Below, piece by piece: positions 25,163 through 35,900 of a DNA stretch of 64,000 nt. The stretch is from Smittium mucronatum (Eukaryota; Kickxellomycota; Harpellomycetes; Harpellales; Legeriomycetaceae). Where the stretch lies: contig LSSL01000367.1 in the NCBI GenBank assembly GCA_001953115.1, positions 1-64,000 of the forward strand, given 5' to 3'. Under the pieces are notes generated by a model. The model did not search any database and was not told where the DNA came from. It saw only the letters and a list, made by a program, of their open reading frames with translations. How positions within the stretch are numbered: the first letter of the stretch is position 1; each line of letters opens with the position of its first letter. The translations under genes and the position numbers were made by a program.

Positions 25163-25705
25163 TTAAAGGGAGTATTTTGATCTGAATTGTATAGATAAAT
25201 TTTCCCTTTCTATATCTGATGAGTGTTTTTGTAGCCATGGAAGACCTAGTATTATATCGGCGTGAACTGCTGGTATTGGGTATAGATCTATTGTTTCTTG
25301 GTGATTGTCATGTATTGATATGTTTACTCCCATAGCGATGTGCGTTATTGAAGACTCTGTTAATGGCCTACCATCAATAGTTTCGACTGAAATAGGGTGT
25401 TTTAGTATAGTGGTTGGAAGATTAATTTGTTTTAAATATTCATAATTAATAAAATTGGAGCTGGCCCCAGAGTCAATCAAGAAATTAGTTAAATTTTTTT
25501 TAAGAGACTTATTTGATGTAATGACTATTGAGTATACGAACCTATTAATATTATTAGTTGTCTGAGTACTATTGAAAATCGACCCCAAAAGTAGCTTCCG
25601 GTCTACTATCGAGGTTTGGCTTTTAAATTCTGGGGGCAAAGTTTGCAGTTGTGGACTATGTGCTGGTCCGAGCCGCAGTATAGGCACAATAATTTTTCTC
25701 TTTTA
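25163..25705 (-). pseudogene. Chromovirus aspartic protease
   Basis: The frame is open from about 25705 to the stop at 25163-25165. It contains NFLIDSGASSNFIN, with the catalytic DSGA of retropepsins, and DIILGLPWLQKH, the C-terminal ILG-x-PWL motif of Ty3/gypsy proteases. The first ~30 codons overlap the end of gag in a different frame (-1 relative to gag), so the element probably used a frameshift between Gag and Pol. I did not find a standard slippery heptamer. The frame has no ATG at its start (the first candidate codon is GTG), in keeping with expression as a fusion. The protease would have cut Gag-Pol into mature proteins. Confidence 0.9.
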
Positions 25706-26469
25706 CGTGACTTTTCCTCATAGTTTAGTGGTCCGGTGCATCTGGATTTTAGAGTGTCGATGTCCATAGGTGTACCCGGCAAGTGAGACTGATTTTGTGA
25801 CAAAAATACCTCGACATTCTGATATTTATTTGGCTGGTGGTGTGGGTAGCTGTGACTCAACTTTGGTTGATGATAGTCTGGTCTTTGGTAGTAGTTGTAG
25901 CGGAAAGTGTATCTGCTTGAAATACGGTTGTCAAATTCGATACACTTGTCCATAAGGTCCAAAATTTGATACGGTAGTGGAATTTTGATGAGTAAATCTA
26001 GTATTCTGCCGTTAAGTCCTTTTTGTTACTGGGATATTAGCGCTTTTTCGTAAAATTCAGATATTATTGCCAGATTCCTATACTCCGCAGAATATTCGGC
26101 CACTGATCTTTTCCCTTGATATAGGCTAAGTAAACTATTGGTAGACCTCAACTGGTAGCTGGAATCGGCAAAATATATTTTGAACGCCGATGAGAAAGTT
26201 CCGTAAACCCTGATTGTTTCGGAATTTGATTGTATCTGCGATTCAAACAATAGGGCCGCAAAATCCGAAAGATGGTCACTTATAAATGATATTTTCAAGT
26301 GATCTGTAGTAAAAGATTTGGGGTTGGCTCAAAATTGACGATTTATAGCAGCAAGGAAAGTAGCTTATTTTGCAGGGGATCCTGAAAATTTTTCTATTTC
26401 AGGTATCTTAAACCCCTTAAGTTCCTCACAGGAACTATCCGACGTAACTTTTGTGGCAGTGGGAATCAT
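25606..26469 (-). pseudogene. Chromovirus Gag, nucleocapsid-type zinc knuckle
   Basis: ATG at 26469-26467 starts a 287-codon frame ending at 25606, interrupted by three stops (about 26.37, 26.33 and 26.03 kb). The N-terminal part reads FKIPEIEKFSGSP, and the capsid part YQGKRSVAEYSAEYRNLA, a normal Ty3/gypsy Gag pattern. The C-terminal part has PMDIDTLKSRCTGPLNYEEK and then the CCHC knuckle CLYCGSDQHIVHNC (C-x2-C-x4-H-x4-C). 'Basic block, then CLYCG' is the usual arrangement in fungal Ty3/gypsy elements. Gag forms the particle shell and binds the element RNA. Confidence 0.9.
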
Positions 26470-26696
26470 TGTTTCGACTTTAAAATTTATTTATTTATTG
26501 ACTATAGGCTGTGACTTTGAAACGAAAATATAAAAATTAACTAATTTTGATTTCTAGGCTTCAACTTTAAAAATGATTATACTAAAAAAAAAAAAAAACT
26601 AAACTAAACCAATATTGATTTATAGGCTGTGACTTTAAAATTAATATTCCAAATCAGAAAGGGACTAATACTGATTTTATAAGAAGTGGTTTAATA
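26470..26696 (-). other. Chromovirus 5' leader
   Basis: This is the noncoding region between the 5' LTR and the gag ATG. Directly inside the LTR the minus strand reads tattaaaccacttc, which has no TGG-type tRNA primer site that I recognise. The priming mechanism is therefore unknown. The phrase 'ataggctgtgactttgaaa' occurs twice in slightly different forms (near 26505 and 26625), so part of the leader is an internal ~120-bp duplication. Confidence 0.5.
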
Positions 26697-27000
26697 TGTT
26701 AATGATAGGGCCGTAAGGGACTAAACTTAATTTTGAAATGATAAAGATTTATTTTAAGAGAAAATAATAGAGATAAAGGTGTTAAGACTAGATATGAGAT
26801 ATATCAGATTAAACTACTTGCTTTTTCCATGAAGTCTAAAGCAGTGGTTTAAATATAGAAACTTCTTTCAGGCAAGCTGAAGAAGTTATTGACAAGGATT
26901 TTCATAGGTGACAATACCATGTAAATCCTTATCAAGATTAATATATGTATTTACATTGTTCAATCGATGAACAATTTAAGTGTAAGAATGATTTCTTACT
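26697..27000 (-). repeat. 5' LTR of the chromovirus
   Basis: It is the same length as the 3' LTR (304 bp) and about 95% identical by eye. In element orientation its first base is A instead of T (27000), so the terminal TG is mutated to AG, and the terminal hairpin loses its last pair. It ends TTAACA at 26697. The LTR would carry the element's promoter and polyadenylation signals. Confidence 0.9.
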
Positions 27001-27002
27001 AA

Positions 27003-27536
27003 TAGGCTGACTGGAGGGTTACCATTCCAGGATATGAAGTTTTCCATGATCAGACTGGAAAAGAGTCTAACTTAGGTGTTTTGCTGGCGGTTTCACGTAG
27101 TTTAAATGCTACTAAGATCTCTGGAATTGAAGGGAAAATTTTTGTAGCTAGAGTATCAATTAATGAACTCAGCTATAAAATAAGATCTATCTATATTCCA
27201 GACAGTTCTTCACTGGAGAAGGTCTCAACCAGAAATAAGTTGATTAAGATGTTTCAAACTTGGAACTTTGAAAATTCTGAAGAACTCTAGATTATTTTCG
27301 GCGACTTCGCCATGTCTTTTTTTATCCTCAACTATTTTCTGAAAAGACAAAATACCGGCTTTCGGGTCGTGGAATACAATGGTAGCGATAAAACTTTCTT
27401 CTGCAGTGGAAATAGAACCTGGTCTAGCTTGGACCATGTTATTATTAACAAGTCTGCAGAAAGTTTAGTATCGAAAACTAAATTACTTCGTAATTTCTTT
27501 ATATCCGACCACTGGCCAAATCCAGGAAGTTTTTAG
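27003..27536 (+). pseudogene. LINE ORF2: C-terminal half of AP-like endonuclease
   Basis: The frame resumes directly after the chromovirus target duplication. It reads WRVTIPGYEVFHDQTG and LGVLLAVSRSLN (27.01-27.11 kb), then after a stop IIFGDFAMS (the 'GDFN' catalytic motif), then RTWSSLDHVIINKSA (the 'SxLDy' motif) and FFISDHWPN (the 'SDH' motif with the catalytic His) near 27.51 kb. These are the ordered signatures of LINE endonucleases. A TAG at 27288-27290 and a frame change separate the pieces. The Asn of GDFN is replaced by Ala. Confidence 0.82.
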
Positions 27537-29400
27537 GCAAAAAAAAACCAGATTTTGGAGTTTTGTAGTACAAATTCTCTAAAGAAAGAGTTATCATCAC
27601 TAAGGCTGGGGGTGATTTCGATATAAATCTGTAATCCTAACTTTTGGTTACCTTTAGCGGACCTTGATGGTTTTGAATTGGATGTTGACAGTATGGCTGA
27701 AGTCTTTGTTGAAACATCTATTAAGATAGCGGAAAAACTGTCTTATTTAAGACAAGAAATCCAAAACCTATTAGATTTTTCCTTCCTCGTGGTATCAGGA
27801 TGAAGATCAAGGAAAAAGATCTATCTGTTGACAAATGGCTGAATTCCAGGATGTCAGGAAGTTCAGCTTTACAGGGCAAGATGTAGTACCAAGATTTATC
27901 TAACAAGAAAAAGATAGTAAAAAGAGCACTCTACCTTTCCGTAAAGATAGATAAAATAAATTCCTGGAAAAGGAGTTAAAACTGCTATTAAAAAAAATGG
28001 AAAGAGACATTGGATATGGGTAATAAGACTTCTAGATGAGTCTAATCACACTAAGCTATCACTTGATGCGGTACGAGACAAGTTTAATAACATCCTTATA
28101 ACATCTGACAAGATCCTGAATAGGTAATCAGAATTTTTTATGAAACTCTCAGAAGATGTTTCTGGGAATTCTAGAAATAAAAAACATTGGGAAAGAGTAC
28201 TTTTTAATGTGAAATTTATTCCTCTGGACATAAATTATGACATTAGATTTGAAGAAGTAAGGAATATAATTTTGACCTTAGTAAAGGGTAATACCCCAGG
28301 TAGAGACGGACTTATTGTTGAATGGTACACAGTATTAATGAAAGACAATGATCTCTTCTACCCTTAATCACCTATGTCCAAAGATTTTTTTTCCTTACTG
28401 CAGAAAATCTGGAAAAAAGGTATTATACTAAAGACCTGGAATATTAAAGAGATCGTACCCATACCAAAAAAAGGGGATCTATAATTTTTGTATAACCATC
28501 GGGGCATAGCTTTAATTTCAATAGGGATGAAAATCTTAGGCAAGATTATTATCAATAGGTTGACGGCGGCGTTATAGGAAAGGAGAAAAATCAATTTTCT
28601 TCAAGCTAAATTTAAGAGAGGTGAAGAAGCTATGGCGCAGGTTATAGCTCTTTAAATTATATATATCGCCATAAGATGCTTAAGAAAACTACTTATGTAG
28701 CTTTTATTGATTTTAAGAAGGAGTATGACACTGTACCCATTGAGGCTCTTCTTAGGAAACTTCGACTCTGCAGAGTGGAGGGAAGATGACTTAACTTCTT
28801 GAAAGCCTCTACAGATAATCGGAAGCGGTAGTGATAATTGGTATTAAGTCTCTAAAATTCAATATAAACCGAAAATCTCGACAAGTGTACCCAATGTCTC
28901 CAATGCTATTTAACATATTAATCAATGATATCTTTGATAAAGTTGAATGTGACTTAGTACCAGTACCTTGAAGAGATATTAAAATTCCAGGATTGCTTTT
29001 AGCAGATTACTTGGACCTCTTAGCTGATTCATAATTGGGTTTAAGAAAAATTTGCAGGTGAATGAGAAGTGGGCCCTTGGTGATGAGATGTCTTTTCGCA
29101 TCCCAAAGTGTGGAGGGATAGTGGTTGACGGAACCTTTAGTAAACCGGAAATTTTGAAACTACAGAGACTAAATGTGCCTATAGTGGAAGAATAAGCCTA
29201 TCTAGGGGTTTTTTTCAACCAAGATCTAGACCTACTCAGTTTAGACGTAAAGTCGAAAAAGCTGGGGTTTTCTATCTCTTAAATCAGTACCAATTTCTTC
29301 GAGAGTACTTTTCTTGCGTGGAGTACTAGAGGCAGGAATGAGATATGGAGGATAAATCCTGGGTATGGATAAGGACCGGACGAGAAGTCTGCAAAGAATC
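27537..29400 (+). pseudogene. LINE ORF2 reverse transcriptase, degraded
   Basis: Motifs in order, in shifting frames: VPIPKKGDL and NHRGIALISIGMKILGKII (28.46-28.55 kb, the 'P-x-x-K...NyRPIsLl' block), QAKFKRGEEAMAQV (28.6 kb), AFIDFKKEYDTVPIEALL (28.71 kb, the first catalytic Asp), RQVYPMSPMLFNILINDIF (28.88 kb) and LLLADYLDLLAD (29.0 kb). The last is the 'FADDlvll' active site, and its second catalytic Asp has become Tyr, so the enzyme would be dead even without the stops. Upstream (27.6-28.45 kb) the finger region has multiple stops; the pieces at 27.72-28.02 and 28.14-28.37 kb read in different frames (NTPGRDGLIVEWY near 28.3 kb). Confidence 0.82.
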
Positions 29401-30180
29401 CTAAATAATGGACTGAAAAACCTAATTGGAGTATCTGAAAGAGAGTAATTTGTAAAAATGGCCAATCTTTGGGTGGAATTTAACATTTCTTTCTTATACG
29501 CAAGCTTAGGGTATTTCAGGGCTAGAGCGTATGAGAAATTTCAAACTTTTAACTCTCCGGTCTCCAAATTATTGAGAATCGATCTGATGGGTCATAGGAC
29601 AAAGTGTGTTATGGCTGGGTAAATCGCTTCAAACTCAACGGGGTAAGCGAATCTGATTTTCTTATAGAATTAACTATTAAGATGGCAAAATTCAAACATT
29701 CAGATTCTTATCTGAAATTTGAATTCCAAAAGAAAAATAACTACTGGAAAATGGGATGGAACCAAACTGGGTACTCAGTTGGACCTACATGATATGTTGT
29801 ATGGAGATTTAAGGGTATTTGGAATACCTTTATAGCCTCCAAATTTGGGAGAGGAGATGAAGAAATGGAAGAAAAGTGTCCCATATGCCTATCATATATG
29901 GAGCGCGGACTCGAATTACTTTCATCTATTATCTTACTGGAGTTTCCAAGGATCATGAAGGTAGTAACGCTTCAGGTTTGGAGACATTGTCAATCAACCT
30001 GGCCGAACAATTATACTTGCATCCCGAACCTCTGGGTATCTACCTTCTGGGCGGGAGCTCCGGCGGACATCCTAGGACTACGCAGATGGGTGTAGAAGAG
30101 GAGAATATTGTGAAAAAAGTTTCTATTTTTTTACAACTGGCAATGCCTATATACACCGAAAGGTTATGAAAGCATGTAAA
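29401..30180 (+). pseudogene. LINE ORF2 C-terminal region with Cys motif
   Basis: Downstream of the reverse transcriptase, open pieces at 29604-29792 and 29865-30169 continue ORF2. The piece at 29865 begins EEKCPICLSYMERG; a C-x2-C followed by His/Cys positions near the end of ORF2 is common in LINEs and is thought to bind nucleic acid. The His/Cys partners are not recognisable here because of a frame change. A second frame (29876-30169) continues past it with SKDHEGSNASGLETLSINLA. No RNase H domain was seen. Confidence 0.6.
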
Positions 30181-30390
30181 GTGTCCCAAATGAGTCTTAA
30201 GTCTCTCGAGATATGGCTAGAATATGGTCTCAGAGATTCGAATTTTGGTTAATCTTCAGTGTATACCGAAGGCGGTTTTTGTCTGAGCACAGTATGATTG
30301 GGCTCCTCACCAAGAAGCTACACATACTGCTAGAAATAACAAGTTTTGGCCTGTGTTTCCGCCTGGGATTTTAACTTAACTCAAAAAAAA
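30181..30390 (+). other. LINE 3' end with short A tail
   Basis: The GC-richer sequence ends at about 30372 and is followed by tcaaaaaaaa (30381-30390), a likely remnant of a poly-A tail, and then (AT)n at 30393-30410. The phrase near 30250-30360 may still be the end of ORF2. No target duplication could be matched with the 5' side. Confidence 0.5.
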
Positions 30391-30392
30391 TC

Positions 30393-30410
30393 ATATATAT
30401 ATATATATAT
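30393..30410. repeat. AT dinucleotide repeat
   Basis: Nine AT units directly after the LINE tail. Confidence 0.7.
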
Positions 30411-32660
30411 GCAAATTACATTAAATTTTGAAAGAATATTTATTAAAAAAAAGTGAAAAAAATTTTCATTTTTAGATAAGAAAATTCATTTTCATGTAAT
30501 TATTTTTAAAAATAAATTCAAAAAAATACTTTAAAATAAGCAAAAATTGCTACCAATTATCGTCTATTTTTTTTTTCCTTATACTAATAATTCAGCCGAT
30601 AGAGTTAATATATCGGTATAAAAAAATCCAATATAGAACATTTTAAATTTAACTAAATTTATCAATTTACCAAAAAGATTAAACAAGAGTAAGAAAAATC
30701 ATATTTCCTTCAATTCTTAAAGAATCGATTAACTAAATCTCATTGAAAAAATAAAAAAATATTTTCTTTTAAAAAGGTAGAAATAAAAAAAGGAAGCAGT
30801 GTTTTTTTGTTTATCTTAATCTAATTTTACCATACTGAAAATTTAATATATATAAAATAAGTTGAAATATTTGAGCTACTAAATTTTGATCCTTTTATGG
30901 ATTTATTTAAAAAAAAAGAATTTTTTATTTCCAAAAAACAAAAATAGAATTTGGAAACATATTTATTTCTATTAAAATGAAAATATCTCTATCTTTTATT
31001 CTATTTTGATTGAAATTAAATTACAGATATATTGAGCATAAATTAGATTTTAAAAATAAAAAGAGCAGGGAGGCTGAAGAAAATACAAAATGATATAAGA
31101 TTATATAGATAATTTTTTTAAAAATATTAATTTATCTGCTGATTCATATTTAAAATTAAAATTTACTGATTTATTAATAGTAATCGCGACAATCAAAATC
31201 ACTTTCTATAAACTATTAAAAAGCGTTACTGAGCATTTGAAAATATTTATTGATGTAAAAATATTCATTAAAAAATAAAGATAAGAATATATATAACAAC
31301 ATGAAACAAAAAAAATAATAATTAATTATTGTGTGTATAAACAATGTATTCATACATTAGTATTATAAATTTTATAGATCGATTGAAAATATTAGAAACA
31401 GATATTTGGATCTTTTTTTTTATGCTAAAATTCGGTGTCATATATATATTTTTTCTAATTCAGATACTATATTTTCCAAAATAGGTAAGGGTGCACTTAA
31501 ATAGAATCATTTGGATATTTGGCCACGTTTTTGATAAAAAAAAATTGAATATCATTGACGATACAAAATAAAATAACTAAAATTTTAGTAAAGAACTAAA
31601 TAATATCAAAACATGATACCTATATAAGTAATTAAAATTATTGCTTCTATTCTAAATTTAATAAAGCCACACAAAAGATATGAATAGTCTGAATAAATGA
31701 GTAAAACTCACAAAGATAATTTATTTTTTATACCCTTTTCCTTTTTATAAAGATATTTTTTACTATTTTAGAATCTTAATGAAAATTTTGTCTTCATTGA
31801 TTTCAAATTATAAAGTTACTTATAAATTAATTTGCTATTTTTTATTGAAATTCAAAGGTGATACTATTTGTTATTTCAATTCCAACTTTATCTCATAAAA
31901 AATATCAGATCTTCACTTAGTTTTTCGTATTAGTATGTGAAGAAAAATAAATATTGTGATTCTCTGTCATTAGTTGTCGAAATTTAAAACATTTATCAGG
32001 AATTATTTTAAAATTTCATTTATAAGTTAAAAATACCATATTTTAATTTGTACCATCTGAATAGAATATTTTTGATAAGTTATTTTATAAATATATGTGC
32101 TAAATGGGAGTTATTTTGAAAATAATCTATTTCCCAGACCTAAATCCAATATATGTATACAAGCATTTGTAGAATTGTAAGAACAGAAAGATATTCCCTT
32201 TCTTTTACACAACCAATTAATTACGGCCAATTAGATCACCAACTGAAATAAATCATTTAAAATGATTAGAAGGAGCGAAGGTACTAAGAAACAAAGAGCT
32301 TCCTGTAAAGAGAGGGTGTATAGCAAATAAAGATGATTTTTATTCTTATGTTTCAAGGGTTTAAGATTTTAAGGCTTGAAAAGCGCGCTAGGGAGCTTTT
32401 ATTTTGTATTATTGTTTTTTTCTTTTATAAATAAATATGAGTACTTCCAAAAGAATGAAGGGGCATGGAAAAAACAGAATCAATAAATCTAGCGTATCTA
32501 AGAAATTTTAAAGACGTCTACTTATTATAGTTGGTAATTTAGAATTTACACTATTTTGAATCGACATCAATTTCCATCTTTTACTTTAAATTTTGACGAG
32601 AAAAGAATACATTTCAGTTTAAACTAAACATATTCTAACTCTTACATTTTATACCCACCG
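30411..32660. other. AT-rich intergenic DNA, nothing recognised
   Basis: A/T-rich sequence. A slightly GC-richer patch at 32240-32500 contains only a 24-codon ATG frame (32437) and no recognisable protein or RNA. Confidence 0.5.
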
Positions 32661-32672
32661 AACAGAAAAAAA

Positions 32673-32731
32673 AATAAACATAAAAAACATAAAAATAAAC
32701 ATAAAAATAAACATAAAAATAAACATAAAAA
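32673..32731. repeat. Microsatellite, 'aaaaataaacat' type units
   Basis: About five units of 'ataaaaataaac' (11-12 bp) in a row, slightly imperfect at the start. It precedes the GC-richer relic at 32801. Confidence 0.7.
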
Positions 32732-32800
32732 TTATATACAGAAAAATAAACATACACATTATAATTATAAGTCAACGCTTCGGATCTTAACTTTAACAGT

Positions 32801-32950
32801 ATGCACACACGAAATTCTCAAAAGATCCTTACGCCTCAGCAATAAGACTCAGGAGAGCACTCTGGTATTGAAGCCCCCGATAAAAAAACCGAACCCAGTA
32901 GTGATAATCCCACACGATTAGCAAAAACTGCAACAAATTTATTAAGATAA
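32801..32950 (+). pseudogene. Short GC-richer coding relic
   Basis: ATG at 32801 opens 49 codons with one stop (codon 15): MHTRNSQKILTPQQ, stop, DSGEHSGIEAPDKKTEPSSD, then NPTRLAKTATNLL. The composition is unlike the surrounding A/T sequence. It resembles the 9330 ORF in layout (A-rich tract before ATG, Gln/Thr-rich start, 'S-G-E' block, Ala/Lys-rich end). The minus strand is also open through part of this block (FVAVFANRVGLSLL), so the coding strand is uncertain. No family recognised. Confidence 0.25.
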
Positions 32951-35900
32951 GATAAATATTAGCTAAAAAATATTGTGGGATAAGTAAGATTTGTTTTGAG
33001 AACTTACCAAAAGTATGTAATGTAATTCTTTAAACCTAATAAATTATAAAAACATAAATATAGAATTATGCGTTATAATTGAGTGTTTTTTTTTTTTTTA
33101 ATTAATATTTATTGTATAGAACCTAATCCTTAATAATCTCGTATTTGATAAATAAAGCCAATATGTGAATTCAATATTAAATATCGAGCATCAAATTAAT
33201 ATAATTAATGTCCCTTTTACCAAAAATATAGTGAAATAATATCTCATTGCAACAAATCAAATATCATTGATATACCAATTATTATATTAATAGATATTAA
33301 AAATAAATAGGTTGGAGCAAGGGCCATATTAATGATATTAATTTTTAGTAAAGAAACTATTTATAACCAATAAATTTGATAACCTAACTAGTCATTTCTC
33401 TATCTCTGAAATATGAAATTTTTATATTTTAAATAAAAATCTGACCAATTATAGTACTATCATAAAATATGAATTTCTAAAAATATTATAAACTCATATT
33501 GCGCATAAATACATATTTATTTAGAAATATGTTTGCTATACACCAAATATATCATTAAAATCAATTTCAAGAGGTTATAGCTTATGATTATGAAATATTT
33601 AATTTTTAAAATATTTAATTTTTAAAATATTTTTTGGAATAAATAGGATGACTATATAAATTAAAACATTATATAATTTATTTTAGTTTCAACATGGAAT
33701 TAGGTTTTTTTTTAAAAGCATTTTTGTCTAAAATTAAGTATTGTTTTATTTAACAAATTTTCAGCTATAATTTGTAGCTAAGAATTTTTGACCCAAAAAA
33801 TCGTTTATTTTAAACGTATATTTGATTAGTTGCAAAAAATAAAATAAAATCACTAAATTTTTTAATTACGGTTATCTCAAAATTCAGCTTTCATCAGCCA
33901 TTAAAAATACCATAATAAGTTTTGAGATATATTAAATACTTTATTTCAAATCAGTTTATTCAATCGATTTTTAAATTTATTCCATATAAAACCTAGATTA
34001 GTTACATTTTTACAATGATTAAACTACTTTTGGAACATATTATGAAACAAATCTACCATTTCATGACTTTACCAAGACTATTTTTTTGGTTTAAATCGTA
34101 TAGGATCGATAAAATCCATTTAATTCAATTTTATAAATATCAAAAAATTGGAAAAAATCCATGTGTTTAGATCAGCAGTATAATTTTCTTTAAATTATTT
34201 GAATTTATTAAAAGTTTTTGTCATCGAGATTAACAAATTATCCAATATTCACTGATGTTTTCAATATCACATATATCTCAAAATCAACAATTCATACTCA
34301 AATACACTTGGTCCTCACATACACATTCAACATATATATTAATTTATTTTGTCAAATTGAATATTTTAAAATCGATTTTTTACAAAAAAAATTCCATAAG
34401 TTTTTAAATTTTAACTGTAGTTTTTTAATTAAAATGATTATTTCCTTAATTTCTGCCTTGCCCTTATATGAAATAAGTTTTAAATTAGTATTATATTGAT
34501 TATATAAACCGGCTATTTTCTTACATAAATTTGTAGGAATAATTTTCAAATTATATTAAGGAATAATATAAAATTTAATTTAATTTTTTGTTTTTATTTC
34601 TATTTGAATGAATTTTCTGGATATCAGATATCTATATAGCTACTAATTAATATAATTATGCTTTAAACTATTATAAATATATTATAATATCGATTTTAAA
34701 ATATTCAGTAAAAAGCTATATTGTTTATAAGTAATTTGGATTTTTTTATAAAAAAATAACACATATTTTTATAAAAACTGATTTTTTTATTAAAGATCAA
34801 TTTTTTTTTGACAAAAAAACTGTCAAATTTTATATAATATATTATAATATATTATAATATAGATAGTATTTTGATTATTAAATTTTTTTTATTTGAAGTT
34901 ATATATATAAAATGAAAAAATGTTTTAAATGGGGTTTTATATAAAATTGGTAACTTTCATCTTTAATATGATACAGTATTTCTAGGCTGTAATTCATTAA
35001 AAAATTCTGAAATTTATTTTAACCAAATTATTATGAAGTCTGTAAAAAAAATTTATGCTCGTAATTTAGACTGCGATTTTTTTCTAAAAAAACTTTAAAT
35101 AAAACAATTTCTTATGCTATAATAAAATTTAAATTTATAAAAAAAAATCTGGTAGGGTTAAATGATTGAATTCTACTTCTCTTTTGATGATATTATCTAA
35201 CAAAAATATATTTACTGAATGTATAAAAGTTTTTGACTTTTTAATATATATAAAAATCTTTAATCATGTTCAAACAAAAATTTTGAAAATTTTCCATTAT
35301 TAACGTAATATATTTAATTATAAATTTTGACTATTTTATAAGCTATATATCTTTAAAATTTAGTTTATTTGTATTGTTATTTTCAATATTACAAATTTCA
35401 TTTATTTTAAACCGATTTCAATTTAATAGATAAAACTTCATATTTCTTCAAAATCATGTTAAGAAATTATTACAGTGCTATTATATTATTAATTGCTTCA
35501 TATATTTTTTATGAATACTTTTATTAATAAATTTGATTTTATATCTTATTTTATATGAAAAAGTATTATAAAAATTAAAATACTAAAAATAAATCAAATA
35601 AAAAGCTGTTATCTAAACTTTATAATATAATTAATCAAAATTATAAAAAAAATTCTAGAAAACTAACGATTAAAACATAAAATAAAATAAAATTATTTCA
35701 ATAGAGATTGACTTGATTTAAAAATTGTCATAATTAAGACCCAATATTTAACATTTACTCATAATGACAATTGTATAGCTTGTAATATAAGTATAGCAAT
35801 AAAATATTAAAATATTTTATATTTTATATTCTCTATTCGATGAATGTGATTAATTTAAATTAAGCTAGTTTTAATTTGAAAATATAAAAAAAAAAACAAA

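Larger units (their letters stand above)
20690..27000 (-). mobile_element. Ty3/gypsy LTR retrotransposon, chromovirus type, full-length but inactive
   Basis: Two direct 304-bp repeats (20690-20993 and 26697-27000) flank a 5.7-kb interior that encodes, on the minus strand, Gag, aspartic protease, reverse transcriptase, RNase H, integrase and chromodomain in that order (the Ty3/gypsy order). The flanks agtag (20685-20689) and aatag (27001-27005) form an imperfect 5-bp target duplication. A polypurine tract abuts the 3' LTR. The LTRs differ at about 15 of 304 positions by eye. Gag and Pol carry several stops, Pol has at least one frameshift near 21.69 kb, and a 458-base N gap interrupts integrase. 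It is inserted in the opposite orientation to the LINE, inside the LINE endonuclease, so it is the younger element. Confidence 0.93.
18460..30390 (+). mobile_element. Non-LTR retrotransposon (LINE), decayed, split by a Ty3/gypsy insertion
   Basis: G+C rises abruptly near 18460 and falls after 30380, where the element ends in an A-run (tcaaaaaaaa, 30381-30390) followed by an AT dinucleotide repeat. In order on the plus strand it carries a degraded ORF1 region (~18.5-20.3 kb), the N-terminal half of an AP-type endonuclease (20.4-20.69 kb), the chromovirus insertion (20690-27000), the C-terminal half of the endonuclease (27.0-27.54 kb), a reverse transcriptase (27.5-29.4 kb) and a C-terminal domain with a Cys-x2-Cys motif (near 29.88 kb). 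Without the insertion it is about 5.6 kb, a normal full LINE length. Stops and frameshifts are spread throughout, so it is dead. The exact 5' end and target duplication were not resolved. Confidence 0.8.

Noticed and set aside
20690..27000. Repeat-induced point mutation (C-to-T) as the cause of all stops in the chromovirus.
   Set aside because: Several stops arise by other changes (for example aag to tag, tat to taa), so a pure C-to-T process does not explain them. A dinucleotide computation over many copies would be needed to test a contribution.
34218..34549. Overlapping frames of 93 and 65 codons on opposite strands.
   Set aside because: Composition is as expected for A/T-rich noncoding DNA, with no motif on either strand.
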